Below, in pieces: positions 27,025-36,210 of a DNA stretch of 64,000 nt. Under the pieces are notes generated by a model. The model did not search any database, was not told where the DNA came from, and saw nothing but the letters and a program-made list of their open reading frames with translations. Position 1 is the first letter of the stretch. Every line of letters starts with the position of its first letter. The DNA lies in the NCBI RefSeq assembly GCF_011927625.1, contig NZ_JAATIZ010000002.1, positions 496,001 to 560,000 of the forward strand, given 5' to 3'. Origin of the DNA: Paenalcaligenes hominis (GTDB taxonomy: Bacteria; Pseudomonadota; Gammaproteobacteria; Burkholderiales; Burkholderiaceae_B). The position numbers and the translations under genes were made by a program.

Positions 27025-30000
27025 ATGTCTACACACGCTGCTCTCTATGACCTCAGCTCTGCGCAGCAGGGCTTATGGTTCGCTCAAAACGTTGATCCGA
27101 CGAACCCTATTTTTAATACGGCGCACTATACCGAGCTACGTCACGCCTTGAACGTGCCCCTTTTTATCGAGGCCGTGGACACGGTGCTGGCTCAAGCCGA
27201 CGTGTTGACACTGCGTTTAGAAGACCAGGCGGGACACACCCAACAACGCTTTGATGTACCGACTCCGCGGGTCGAGCGGATCACGCATTTACGCAGTAAA
27301 GAGGCGGTCTTGCAGCATCTTCGTAGCGACCAACAAACCCCTGTAGATCTTTATCAAGATCCGTGTGCACGCTTTATTTTGTACGAGTTGCACCCCGAGC
27401 ATTTCATTTTTTATAGCCGCATCCACCATTTGGCTGCCGATGGGTATGCCATGAATTTGCTTGAGGCGCGCTGCATTCAGCATTACCTAGCTCGGTGTCG
27501 TGGTCTTACGCCACCCCAAGCATTGGGTGCTATCGAAGCCACCCTAGCTGAAGATCAGGCCTATTTACACAGCCCAAAACACAATAAAGACCGCGCTTTT
27601 TGGTTAGAAAAACTCAGCACTTACGATGAAGTGTTGAGCCTAAGTCCCACGACGGCATTAACAGATCATCGTTTTTTATACGCTCAACAACATGTCAACC
27701 CAGCATTCAGCACTGCGCTGCTTGAGTTTGCTGCACGCCATGACTGCAGTTGGGCAGATGTGCTCACCCTGTTGACTGCTGCCTATATCGCACGTCATAC
27801 CGGTCAATACGACTCCGTTTTCGGGGTACCGTACATGGGTCGGCTGGGTCAACGCAGCGCGTTGACTATTGCCACGGTAATGAATGTCGCCCCCTTGCCT
27901 CTATGTATCCAAGAACATCTGCCTGTGCACGAGTTCATCCAACAAGGGGCTAAAGCGCTTATGCTGACACGGCGCCATGGGCGTTATCGCAGCGAGCAGC
28001 TGCGACGTGATCTGGGGTTGCTCCATGGTATGCGCCGTTTGCATGGGCCGTTAATTAATATTTTGCCTTTTGACACCCCCTATGCGGGCACTGGTTTAGA
28101 GGCAAGCTCGCATGTGGTGTGTGCAGGTCCGGTCGAGGACATTAATTTTAGCTTTCGCTCTGACACCCAAGCCCACGGCATGCGCTTGGAAATTGAAGCA
28201 AACCCCACGCTTTATCAGTTGGATCAAATTCAAGCCCATATCCCCCGCTTGCTGCACTTTATTACGCATGCGTTACGCGCCGAACGGTTGGCTGATGTCC
28301 CTACCGTCACCGCTGCCGAACACGAGCTCGTTGTAAAGGGGTTTAATCAGACGGCCCACCCCGTGCCAGCGACCACATTGAGTCATCTGTGTGCCCAAAC
28401 CGCACAGCAGTACGCAACGCTTCCCGCCATCAGTGATGATACGCAGCACCTTAGTTATACCGACTATCAGTCACGGGTAGAAAGCTTGGCAGTACAACTG
28501 CACGCAGCCGGTGTGCGCCGCGGTGATTGCGTTGCGGTAGCGTTAGAACGGCGGGTAGATATGGTGTTGGCTTTGCATGCCATTTTGCGTGCAGGCGCGG
28601 CCTATTTACCCCTTGATGGTACGCAACCCACGGCTCGTTTGCGGCGTGTGGTACAACAGGCCCAGCCCCGTTTGATCCTTAGCGACGCACACTTCCCAGC
28701 AATACATACGCTTTCAGTGCCTCATTATGAGTTAAATCAGTTACCAGAGCCTCTGCTTCAGCCCGCGGAATTAGCCTACCCCAGCCCTGGCGATCGCGCT
28801 TATCTCTTATTTACCTCCGGCTCGACAGGAGAACCCAAAGGGGTCGTGATCAGTCACCAAGCGATTGTGAACCGTTTGATGTGGATGCGTGACTTTTATG
28901 CCATCACCCCTTTAACGCATTTTATCCAAAAGACGCCTTACACCTTTGATGTGTCCGTCTGGGAGCTCTTTTTACCCTTTATCAGTGGGGCTCAGTTGTA
29001 TGTGGCTCCTCCCGAGTCTCATAAAGACCCTCAATGGCTTGCGCAACTGATTCAGACGCAACAGATTGAAGTGATTCATTTTGTGCCTTCGATGCTCGAC
29101 GCTTTTTTGGCCGACGCAACCAGTCAGGGCTTAACTATTCCTCTGGTATTTTGTAGTGGCGAAGCGCTGAGTGCGAGCTTACGTGATCGCTTTTATACGC
29201 GCATTCAGGGTGAACTGCACAATCTTTATGGCCCCACCGAGGCGGCTGTGGATGTCAGTTACTGGCACGCAGCACGTAATGACCACAGCCACCCGGTGCC
29301 CATTGGTTTTCCTGTATGGAATACCGCCTTATATGTACTAGATACCCAGTTACGCCCCTTGCCAGTTGGAGTGGCTGGCGATTTGTATCTAGGTGGAGTG
29401 CAATTAGCCGAAGGCTACTTGAACCGGCCCGACCTTACCGAGGCTAGCTTTTTGGCTAACCCGTTTGCCTCAGGACGGATGTACAAAACCGGCGATAAAG
29501 CCCGTTGGCGTGCCGATGGAGCCGTCGAATACCTAGGACGCGCCGACTTTCAAGTGAAATTGCGCGGCCTTCGCATTGAGCTGGGTGAAATTGAACAGGT
29601 ATTAACTTTACACCCACAGGTACAACAAGCTGTTGCCCTCGTGCGCGAAGACCAACCCGGCCAACAACAACTGGTGGCCTATGTGCTCAGCCCTAACCCA
29701 CACCTTGCTATTGAGCCATTATTTGCGCAATGTCGTGACAATTTGCCTGATTACATGGTACCTAACGCCATTAGTGTGCTGTCGGAATTTCCATTAAATA
29801 GCAGTGGCAAACTCGATAGAAAAGCCTTGCCCGCACCCCAGCGCAGCCATGCCATGGGTACCCTTCCACACACTGCGCTAGAGCGACAGGTCGCCATGCT
29901 ATTTAGCCAGACCCTGCAATTAAGCACCCCTGTATATAGCGAAGACAATTTTTTTAGTCTAGGGGGGCATTCCTTGCTTGCAGCGCGTATGGTGGCGCAC

Positions 30001-30930
30001 CTACGCGATCAAGGCTACGAGCTCAATTTGGGTGCAATCTTTGCTTACCCTACTGTTAGTCAGTTGGCGCAATACCTAGAAAATCAATCGGCACACGTTG
30101 CAGGGCCTAGCGCAGGTTTTGAGCGTTTACTGCTTTTGCATCAAGGGCGCGCACACACACCGGCTCTGTTTTGTATTCACCCTGCTGGTGGGCTCAGTTG
30201 GTGTTATGGCGCTTTGGCGCGATCTGATTTGGATCAGCGCTCTGTGTATGGTTTGCAATCTTCGACCTTTCATAACGAGACGCTTGAGCCTACAACGGTT
30301 GAGGCCATGGCCTATGCCTATGCGGATGCCATTCAAAGCGCCCAACCGCAGGGCCCGTATCATCTATTAGGCTGGTCAGTCGGCGGTATTTTAGCGCATG
30401 CGATTGCGGTGGAACTGCAGCACCGTCAGGCCGAGGTAGGCGTCGTGTGTTTAGTCGATGCCTATCCCAGTGCCGCCTGGCGCGCTCAGCCTGTGCCCGA
30501 GGCCAACGCCATCTATAAAGCCTTATTGCATATTGCTGGCTATGACCCTAACGAACTGCCTGACGTGGAGCTCGAGCGCCAAAGCGTGATTGATTTTTTA
30601 CGGCAGCAGAACCACCCTTTAGGGGCATTAGCAGACACCCAGCTTAATGGGGTATTTAATGCGGTCGCTATCAATAACCAAGCCGTACGGGATCACAACG
30701 AGGCCGTTTTTAATGGACCGCTCTTGTATATCCACGCAGGATTAGACCATAAAGAGACCAACCTAAGTCCACACATGTGGCAACCGTGGGCGCACACCCT
30801 AACGGTGCACAGTTTTCCCTTTTTACATGCCCATTTAACTAGTCCCGAGGCCACCGCGCTTTGGGCGCCCGTATTACGTGCTGCGCTGACTGCAGTAGAA
30901 CAACAACCTGTCATAACGGTAGACCTATGA
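27025..30930 (+). CDS. entF: EntF-like non-ribosomal peptide synthetase (C-A-PCP-TE)
   Basis: This 1301-residue NRPS joins dihydroxybenzoate to serine and probably cyclotrimerises the product. Condensation domain: 1 to about 430, with HHLAADG at His134-Gly140. Adenylation domain: about 440-930, with FTSGSTGEPKG near 597 and FDVSVWE near 642. Specificity positions (D, V, W, H in IHFVPSM, F/S in VFCSGEAL, V/D in EAAVDVS) match the EntF serine code. Carrier domain: GGHSLLAARM with Ser983. Thioesterase: GWSVGG with Ser1118 and His1268. Size and order equal E. coli EntF (about 1293). ATG 27025 starts the condensation domain correctly. No tailing domains and no epimerase. Confidence 0.93.
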   Translation: MSTHAALYDLSSAQQGLWFAQNVDPTNPIFNTAHYTELRHALNVPLFIEAVDTVLAQADVLTLRLEDQAGHTQQRFDVPTPRVERITHLRSKEAVLQHLRSDQQTPVDLYQDPCARFILYELHPEHFIFYSRIHHLAADGYAMNLLEARCIQHYLARCRGLTPPQALGAIEATLAEDQAYLHSPKHNKDRAFWLEKLSTYDEVLSLSPTTALTDHRFLYAQQHVNPAFSTALLEFAARHDCSWADVLTLLTAAYIARHTGQYDSVFGVPYMGRLGQRSALTIATVMNVAPLPLCIQEHLPVHEFIQQGAKALMLTRRHGRYRSEQLRRDLGLLHGMRRLHGPLINILPFDTPYAGTGLEASSHVVCAGPVEDINFSFRSDTQAHGMRLEIEANPTLYQLDQIQAHIPRLLHFITHALRAERLADVPTVTAAEHELVVKGFNQTAHPVPATTLSHLCAQTAQQYATLPAISDDTQHLSYTDYQSRVESLAVQLHAAGVRRGDCVAVALERRVDMVLALHAILRAGAAYLPLDGTQPTARLRRVVQQAQPRLILSDAHFPAIHTLSVPHYELNQLPEPLLQPAELAYPSPGDRAYLLFTSGSTGEPKGVVISHQAIVNRLMWMRDFYAITPLTHFIQKTPYTFDVSVWELFLPFISGAQLYVAPPESHKDPQWLAQLIQTQQIEVIHFVPSMLDAFLADATSQGLTIPLVFCSGEALSASLRDRFYTRIQGELHNLYGPTEAAVDVSYWHAARNDHSHPVPIGFPVWNTALYVLDTQLRPLPVGVAGDLYLGGVQLAEGYLNRPDLTEASFLANPFASGRMYKTGDKARWRADGAVEYLGRADFQVKLRGLRIELGEIEQVLTLHPQVQQAVALVREDQPGQQQLVAYVLSPNPHLAIEPLFAQCRDNLPDYMVPNAISVLSEFPLNSSGKLDRKALPAPQRSHAMGTLPHTALERQVAMLFSQTLQLSTPVYSEDNFFSLGGHSLLAARMVAHLRDQGYELNLGAIFAYPTVSQLAQYLENQSAHVAGPSAGFERLLLLHQGRAHTPALFCIHPAGGLSWCYGALARSDLDQRSVYGLQSSTFHNETLEPTTVEAMAYAYADAIQSAQPQGPYHLLGWSVGGILAHAIAVELQHRQAEVGVVCLVDAYPSAAWRAQPVPEANAIYKALLHIAGYDPNELPDVELERQSVIDFLRQQNHPLGALADTQLNGVFNAVAINNQAVRDHNEAVFNGPLLYIHAGLDHKETNLSPHMWQPWAHTLTVHSFPFLHAHLTSPEATALWAPVLRAALTAVEQQPVITVDL

Positions 30931-32168
30931 GTCGTTTGTTTTTAGATATTAGCCCCTTACGACAAAGTCGTGCCTTTCGTTACGCCTACGCAGCACGCAC
31001 GGCTACGGTGTTAGTGACTGGTATGCTGATGGTTGCCGCCAGCATTCAACTGTTTCAAATTACCGGTTCCAGCTTGGCAGTGGCCGGACTCAACGCCACC
31101 CTCGCCATCCCTATGGTGGTGGCGTTAATGATCGGGGGCGTGCTGTCTGACCGGATGGATAGACGTAAGCTCATGCTTTACTCACGCACTGTGTATGTGC
31201 TGAGTGTAGGGCTTTTTTTAATTAATGCGTTATTACCTAATCCATCCGTTTGGTTGATATATCTCGCAGCAGGGATAGGCGGCGCCGCTGGCGGCATTAG
31301 TGTTCCCGCCATGATGTCTGCCACGCCCGCCTTAGTAGGACGCGAGCATTTGGCGGCAGCGGCGGCTTTATCAGGGCTATCTATGCAAATTGGGGGCGTT
31401 ATTGGCCCCTCGTTAGCGGGTTTACTGATTGCCGGGCCAGGTCTGATTTTTTGTTATGTCATCGTTCTGGCAGCGGTTATCACCACGCCCTTCTTTTTAA
31501 AGCAGTTACCTGCTTTGCCGCCCAAAGGCGCATCAACACAACACCCAGCCATGTTTCAATCCTTTGTGGATGGCTTTGTGTACATGGCAAAGCACCCTTT
31601 GTTACGCGCCTTGCTGCTGATTGACTTAACTGCCGTGGTGCTCGCTACCCCCTTGGCGCTGTTGCCTGAATGGGGCGAACACGTGCTTAACCAAGGGGCG
31701 CAAATCACTGGCCTACTGTATTCAGCGCCGGCTTTTGGGGCCACAGTCATGGCGCTTAGCTCTGGTTGGACTAAGCATCTTCGTTACCCTGGGCGCTTCA
31801 TTATAGGTGCCGTCATGGTATGGGGGCTGGCTGTGTGGGCCTTGGCGCAGTGGATATGGCTGCCTTGGTCTTTGCTGTGTCTGGCTTGTATGGGCGCCGC
31901 CGACACCTTATCCAAAATACTGCGTATGGCCTTGGTACAAAAACACACACCGGATCATTTACTTGGTCGTATGTCCAGTTTGTGGATGACGCAATCCTCG
32001 CTAGGGACCGCTTTAGGCAATATGCAGATGGGCGTGGTGGCGCGTTGGTATTCCCCTAGCACGGCTTTCTTTATTGGTGGCGGTCTGTGTTTTATGTTGA
32101 GTTCTTTATTTGCTCTAAGCAATCGCAGTTTGCGCGATTTAACCCAATCTGACGACTCCCCCTTATGA
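30927..32168 (+). CDS. entS: EntS-like MFS siderophore exporter
   Basis: This 413-residue, 12-helix transporter closely follows E. coli EntS layout: AFRYAYAARTATVLVTGMLM at helix 1, GGVLSDRMDRRKLML in loop 2-3, MSATPALVGREHLAAAAALS and LLGRMSSLWMTQSSLGTALG in the second half. It would export the finished siderophore to the periplasm. The ATG overlaps the NRPS stop codon (ATGA). Confidence 0.9.
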   Translation: MSRLFLDISPLRQSRAFRYAYAARTATVLVTGMLMVAASIQLFQITGSSLAVAGLNATLAIPMVVALMIGGVLSDRMDRRKLMLYSRTVYVLSVGLFLINALLPNPSVWLIYLAAGIGGAAGGISVPAMMSATPALVGREHLAAAAALSGLSMQIGGVIGPSLAGLLIAGPGLIFCYVIVLAAVITTPFFLKQLPALPPKGASTQHPAMFQSFVDGFVYMAKHPLLRALLLIDLTAVVLATPLALLPEWGEHVLNQGAQITGLLYSAPAFGATVMALSSGWTKHLRYPGRFIIGAVMVWGLAVWALAQWIWLPWSLLCLACMGAADTLSKILRMALVQKHTPDHLLGRMSSLWMTQSSLGTALGNMQMGVVARWYSPSTAFFIGGGLCFMLSSLFALSNRSLRDLTQSDDSPL

Positions 32169-32211
32169 CGCTTCCTTCCTGTTTATCCCTTCTTTTTTTG
32201 TAAGGTCTGTA

Positions 32212-33594
32212 ATGCAAATCAATCTCAGTATTAAAAACAAATCATGGCAGCGTTTAGGCTTGGGCCTCTCTGCTCTTGCATTAAGCGCAGCGGCTTGGGC
32301 TAACCCTATTTTTGATCAGCCCGACCCAAATTTTACGGGCACACTTGGTGTCTCAGGAGTGGTTTACCCGGGACAACAGGCGGAAGTCTGGGGGCGAGGT
32401 TTTACCCCTGGTCAAGAAGTACAGCTGATACGCAGCGGTAACGTGCTGAGCGGTACTAAACCCCTAGTGGCCGATGACAAAGGCGAAATTCGCACACAAC
32501 TGACTATTCCCGCCGATGCCGCTATTGGTTTACACCCCATTGTGGCGCAGGTAGCTAAGCCCTCTGCTGCGACGGTATTTGATCTAAAGGTCTCACCGGT
32601 GGTGCCTGCCAAAGGAACCGAGTTATATGTGTTAGACCAAGCTCCTGTGACCAATGGTTTATACCAAGTGGCTTATAGCGCTAAAAACAATGCGCTGTAC
32701 GTGACCTCATCTGTAGGTCGTCCACCGGTAAAACAATCTCAGCTCAGCCAACTGGATCCGACCACACTTAAAACCCTCAACGCTGTCACCCCTACCGCTG
32801 ATACCGAGCGTGAAGGCCAGGTAATGGCGGTATACGGTGTGGCGGTGGATGACGAAGCCAATACGGTTTGGGTCACAAATACTCGTGCTGACACCGTATC
32901 GGTGTATGACCAAAAAGACCTTAAACTAGTCAAACAGTTTCCCCATGGCAGTGCGGTTCATGCCCGAGATGTGGTGGTAGATGGCACCCATCAACGGGCT
33001 TTTGCCTCGTCGCCTACCTCGAACCAACTCTATGTATTTGATACCAAAACCCTTAAGGCACTAGAGCCCATCACCTTAAATTCTAAGACACGTCAAGATT
33101 TCAGTTCAATGAGCCTGTCGTTGGATCCAAAAAATCATAAGCTCTACACCGTCAGTTTACGTACCAACGAATTAGCGGTGATTGACACCAAAACCTTACG
33201 TGTTGAACAGGTAATTGCTTTGCCAGGCATTAAAGGCGCCGCAGGGGTTTCGGTGGCGGCCGATAAAAATCGGGTTTTTGTCACGGGACAAGGCTCTGAT
33301 AGCGTCGGCATTGTGGACGTAAATAAAGGCGAACTGATCCATGTGGTGCAAGTAGGCGCGGGATCATTAAATGTGCTGTGGGATGACGCAACCCAAGCCG
33401 CTTATGTGGCTAACCGTGGCTCTGACACCCTCAGCGTGCTTGATAGTGACGGCAACTTAATCGCCAATTTAGAAGTCGGCAGCTTTCCTAATCACATTGC
33501 AACCGATCACAACGGGCATGTGTTTTTTGTGAATAAAGCCCGCGGTCAAAACGATGACAGCGCCGATTTCATTACCCGTCTTCAACTGAAATAA
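32212..33594 (+). CDS. Secreted YncE-like beta-propeller protein
   Basis: This 460-residue exported protein has a signal peptide of about 32 residues (basic start, LGLGLSALALSAAAWA). An Ig-like N-terminal domain (LGVSGVVYPGQQAEVWGRGF) comes first, then repeated propeller blades of the YVTN/YncE type (GVAVDDEANTVWVTNTRADT, VSVAADKNRVFVTGQGSDS, YVANRGSDTLSVLDSDGN). E. coli yncE is iron/Fur-controlled, and its placement between the exporter and entC suggests a periplasmic or envelope role in siderophore traffic. That role is inferred; no catalytic residues are recognised. TAAGG precedes the ATG. Confidence 0.8.
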   Translation: MQINLSIKNKSWQRLGLGLSALALSAAAWANPIFDQPDPNFTGTLGVSGVVYPGQQAEVWGRGFTPGQEVQLIRSGNVLSGTKPLVADDKGEIRTQLTIPADAAIGLHPIVAQVAKPSAATVFDLKVSPVVPAKGTELYVLDQAPVTNGLYQVAYSAKNNALYVTSSVGRPPVKQSQLSQLDPTTLKTLNAVTPTADTEREGQVMAVYGVAVDDEANTVWVTNTRADTVSVYDQKDLKLVKQFPHGSAVHARDVVVDGTHQRAFASSPTSNQLYVFDTKTLKALEPITLNSKTRQDFSSMSLSLDPKNHKLYTVSLRTNELAVIDTKTLRVEQVIALPGIKGAAGVSVAADKNRVFVTGQGSDSVGIVDVNKGELIHVVQVGAGSLNVLWDDATQAAYVANRGSDTLSVLDSDGNLIANLEVGSFPNHIATDHNGHVFFVNKARGQNDDSADFITRLQLK

Positions 33595-33602
33595 GTTTCT
33601 GT

Positions 33603-33627
33603 GCTGGTGCCTTTTCTGTGCACCAGC
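33603..33627 (+). other. Intergenic hairpin before entC
   Basis: GCTGGTGC (33603-33610) and GCACCAGC (33620-33627) pair perfectly around a 9-base loop, ending 11 bp before the entC ATG. There is no T-run. It could be a processing or stability element dividing the operon mRNA, or could mask entC translation, since no good ribosome site is visible. Confidence 0.6.
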
Positions 33628-33638
33628 CTGCTCTGACT

Positions 33639-34799
33639 ATGAACATGCTTCATCATTACCAACCTAGCAGCCATCTTTTTGCTAGCCCTCAGGGCACGGT
33701 TATGGGCCACGGTTGCCTAGAGCGTGTGCACAGCTCAAACCAAGATCAACAGTTAAGAGGCAAGGCGCAGGATCTTTTGACACGGCACCCCCTGACTCCA
33801 TTGGTGTTTGGGGTGATTCCTTTTCATACGGATCGTGCTGCGCAGCTTATTGTGCCTGAACGTATAGCGCAGTACCCCGCCACGCAGCGCCCAGACGCTG
33901 AGTCTCATTCTGACGCTAACCCCCTGCTCTCGTTACGTCCACAACCTAGCGCCGCCGAATTTGAACAATGGGTGCGTGAAGCCCTTCAGTGCTTAGCCCC
34001 ACCTACGACGTTAAAAAAACTTGTGATGGCACGGCACTTAACGGCACAACTCAAACACGGCTTAGACCGCCGCGCTTTACTGAGTGAACTCTGGGCAAAA
34101 AACCCACATGGTTATACCTATAGTTTTGCCTTAGACGACGAAGCCGACCCAGCGACTTTTTTAGGTGCTAGTCCTGAGCTTTTGTTGCGTAAACAAGGGG
34201 GTACTGTGTATTTAAACCCGCTTGCTGGCACCGCTTTGCGCCATCTTGAAGACCACGCTACGGATCAGGCGCGTGCCCAACACCTCTTAGCCTCGGCCAA
34301 AGATCAGCGCGAACATGCTGTGGTAATAGAAAACATTGTGGCGGCGCTGCGTCCTTTTTGTGATGTGGTAGAAGCCGCTCCCACCCCTAGTTTGGTAGCA
34401 ACCGCAACGCTTTGGCATCTTTCCACCGAGATTCATGCCCAACTTAAAGCCCCCTATGCGGATGCATTGCAACTTGCCTTAGCGGTTCACCCCACCCCAG
34501 CTGTCTGCGGCCATCCTACGCTAGAGGCTCGAGCAGAAATTGAACGTATTGAAGGCATAGATCGTGGCTTTTTCGCCGGTGCCGTAGGTTGGATGAACCA
34601 AGCCGGTGACGGCGAATGGGCGGTTGCCATCCGTTGCGCCCACTATGAACAGAATCATCTCACCCTATCGGCCGGAGCCGGTGTCGTCCTCGGTTCTGAC
34701 CCCCAAGCAGAACGCATTGAAACAGGCAATAAATTACGCACCTTGCTTAATGCGTTACACACTGACCCCACTATGATCCAAGAAGGTATTACCGCATGA
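33639..34799 (+). CDS. entC: Isochorismate synthase
   Basis: This 386-residue chorismate-using enzyme makes isochorismate, the first committed step to 2,3-dihydroxybenzoate. Family blocks: [59 protein letters not shown] and [26 protein letters not shown] 33639 was chosen over a GTG at 33618 that lies in the hairpin. Its stop overlaps the next start (ATGA). Confidence 0.9.
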   Translation: MNMLHHYQPSSHLFASPQGTVMGHGCLERVHSSNQDQQLRGKAQDLLTRHPLTPLVFGVIPFHTDRAAQLIVPERIAQYPATQRPDAESHSDANPLLSLRPQPSAAEFEQWVREALQCLAPPTTLKKLVMARHLTAQLKHGLDRRALLSELWAKNPHGYTYSFALDDEADPATFLGASPELLLRKQGGTVYLNPLAGTALRHLEDHATDQARAQHLLASAKDQREHAVVIENIVAALRPFCDVVEAAPTPSLVATATLWHLSTEIHAQLKAPYADALQLALAVHPTPAVCGHPTLEARAEIERIEGIDRGFFAGAVGWMNQAGDGEWAVAIRCAHYEQNHLTLSAGAGVVLGSDPQAERIETGNKLRTLLNALHTDPTMIQEGITA

Positions 34800-35455
34800 G
34801 TCTTTCTGAACGCACTATTGCTGCTTTGCCCAGTTATCCCATGCCTACAGACCCTGTGGCAAATCGAGTGAACTGGCAAGTGGTTCCGCAACGGGCGGCC
34901 TTGCTGATCCATGATATGCAGTATTATTTTTTAAAAAAATACGACATGGCGTTAGCGCCTATTCCCGCGCTTATTCGGCATACTCAGGCCATTTATGCTG
35001 CCTGCAAAGCGGCAGGCATTCCGGTGTATTACACGGCCCAGCCCAAAGTACAAAGTGCAACCGATCGCGCTTTATTAAACGACTTTTGGGGCTCAGGCGT
35101 TACAGCACCGAATTTTCAAGCAGAACAACCCATTATCGACGCCTTGCAGCCTGCCGACGATGACACTGTATTAACTAAATGGCGCTATAGCGCTTTTGTG
35201 CGCTCGCCGCTCGCCGAGCAATTACGCGCCGCACAACGTGACCAACTGATTATTACCGGTATTTATGCGCACATTGGGTGTATGACCACCGCGCTGGATG
35301 CGTTTATGCAAGACATCCAACCTTTTTTTATTACAGACGCGACAGCCGACTTTAGCGCTGAAGCGCATCACATGGCGATTCAGCATGTGTCGCAACGGTG
35401 TGGGGTATGTCTAAGCACAGAGCAGCTTTTAACTGCACTAACTGAGGCCAAGTAA
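34796..35455 (+). CDS. Isochorismatase (EntB N-terminal domain only)
   Basis: This 219-residue hydrolase turns isochorismate into 2,3-dihydro-2,3-dihydroxybenzoate and pyruvate. It follows the EntB N-terminal half: AALLIHDMQYYFLKKY (Asp), VLTKWRYSAFVRSPL (Lys), and the region IYAHIGCMTTALDAFMQDIQ. It ends where EntB would continue into its carrier domain, which is encoded separately at 26753. It overlaps entC by 4 bp and entA by 1 bp. Confidence 0.92.
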   Translation: MSLSERTIAALPSYPMPTDPVANRVNWQVVPQRAALLIHDMQYYFLKKYDMALAPIPALIRHTQAIYAACKAAGIPVYYTAQPKVQSATDRALLNDFWGSGVTAPNFQAEQPIIDALQPADDDTVLTKWRYSAFVRSPLAEQLRAAQRDQLIITGIYAHIGCMTTALDAFMQDIQPFFITDATADFSAEAHHMAIQHVSQRCGVCLSTEQLLTALTEAK

Positions 35456-36210
35456 TGCAAAAAAATACGATTATTACTGGGGCAGCGGGAGGCATTGGTT
35501 TGGCGATTTGTGATGCATTATTGGCTCAACAGCACCAAGTTTGGGCGGTAGACATAGATATCGGCCCTTTACAAGAGCTAGCCATTCAATACCCTCAGCA
35601 CTTACATAGGGTAGCGCTGGATGTGAGTGACTTTAAGGCGGTGAATGCGTGGCTTACGCCTGTGCTGGCTAGCCACCGTATTGATGAGCTGGTATGTGCA
35701 GCTGGTGTACTTCAAATGGGCTATGTGCATGAGCTCAGCCCAGCCGCATGGCAACGCACGTTTGCCATTAATACAGAAGGTGTATTTAATTTATGCCAGC
35801 CCCTTGCGGCCCATATGCGGGCTCAGCATCAAGGAGCCATTGTCATTATTAGTTCTAACGCTGCCGCCACCCCTCGCAGCAATATGAGTGCCTACGCAGC
35901 ATCTAAGGCGGCAACCACACACTTTGCACGCTGTTTAGCGTTGGAGCTTGCGCCACTTGGCATTCGAGTGAATAGTGTATCGCCTGGTTCTACCGATACG
36001 CCGATGCAGCAATCCATGTGGCAGATGGGCAGCAGTAAAGACACCGTTATTTACGGTTCGGCAGCAGATTTTCGTCTGGGTATCCCTTTACAAAAAATCG
36101 CGACGCCAGCTGACATTGCCCAAGGGGTCTTATTTTTATTGAGTGATGCGGCGTCACACATTTGTATGCATGACTTACGCATTGATGGTGGTGCTACCTT
36201 AGATGCTTAA
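35455..36210 (+). CDS. entA: 2,3-dihydro-2,3-dihydroxybenzoate dehydrogenase
   Basis: This 251-residue short-chain dehydrogenase oxidises dihydro-dihydroxybenzoate to 2,3-dihydroxybenzoate with NAD+. The cofactor motif TGAAGGIGLAICDAL is at the N-terminus, AGVLQMG near residue 83, and the catalytic Ser...YAASKAA follows at about residues 135-150. PGSTDTPMQ and the C-terminal IDGGATLDA are typical of EntA. Last gene of the biosynthetic operon. Its stop codon overlaps that of the converging regulator gene. Confidence 0.92.
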   Translation: MQKNTIITGAAGGIGLAICDALLAQQHQVWAVDIDIGPLQELAIQYPQHLHRVALDVSDFKAVNAWLTPVLASHRIDELVCAAGVLQMGYVHELSPAAWQRTFAINTEGVFNLCQPLAAHMRAQHQGAIVIISSNAAATPRSNMSAYAASKAATTHFARCLALELAPLGIRVNSVSPGSTDTPMQQSMWQMGSSKDTVIYGSAADFRLGIPLQKIATPADIAQGVLFLLSDAASHICMHDLRIDGGATLDA

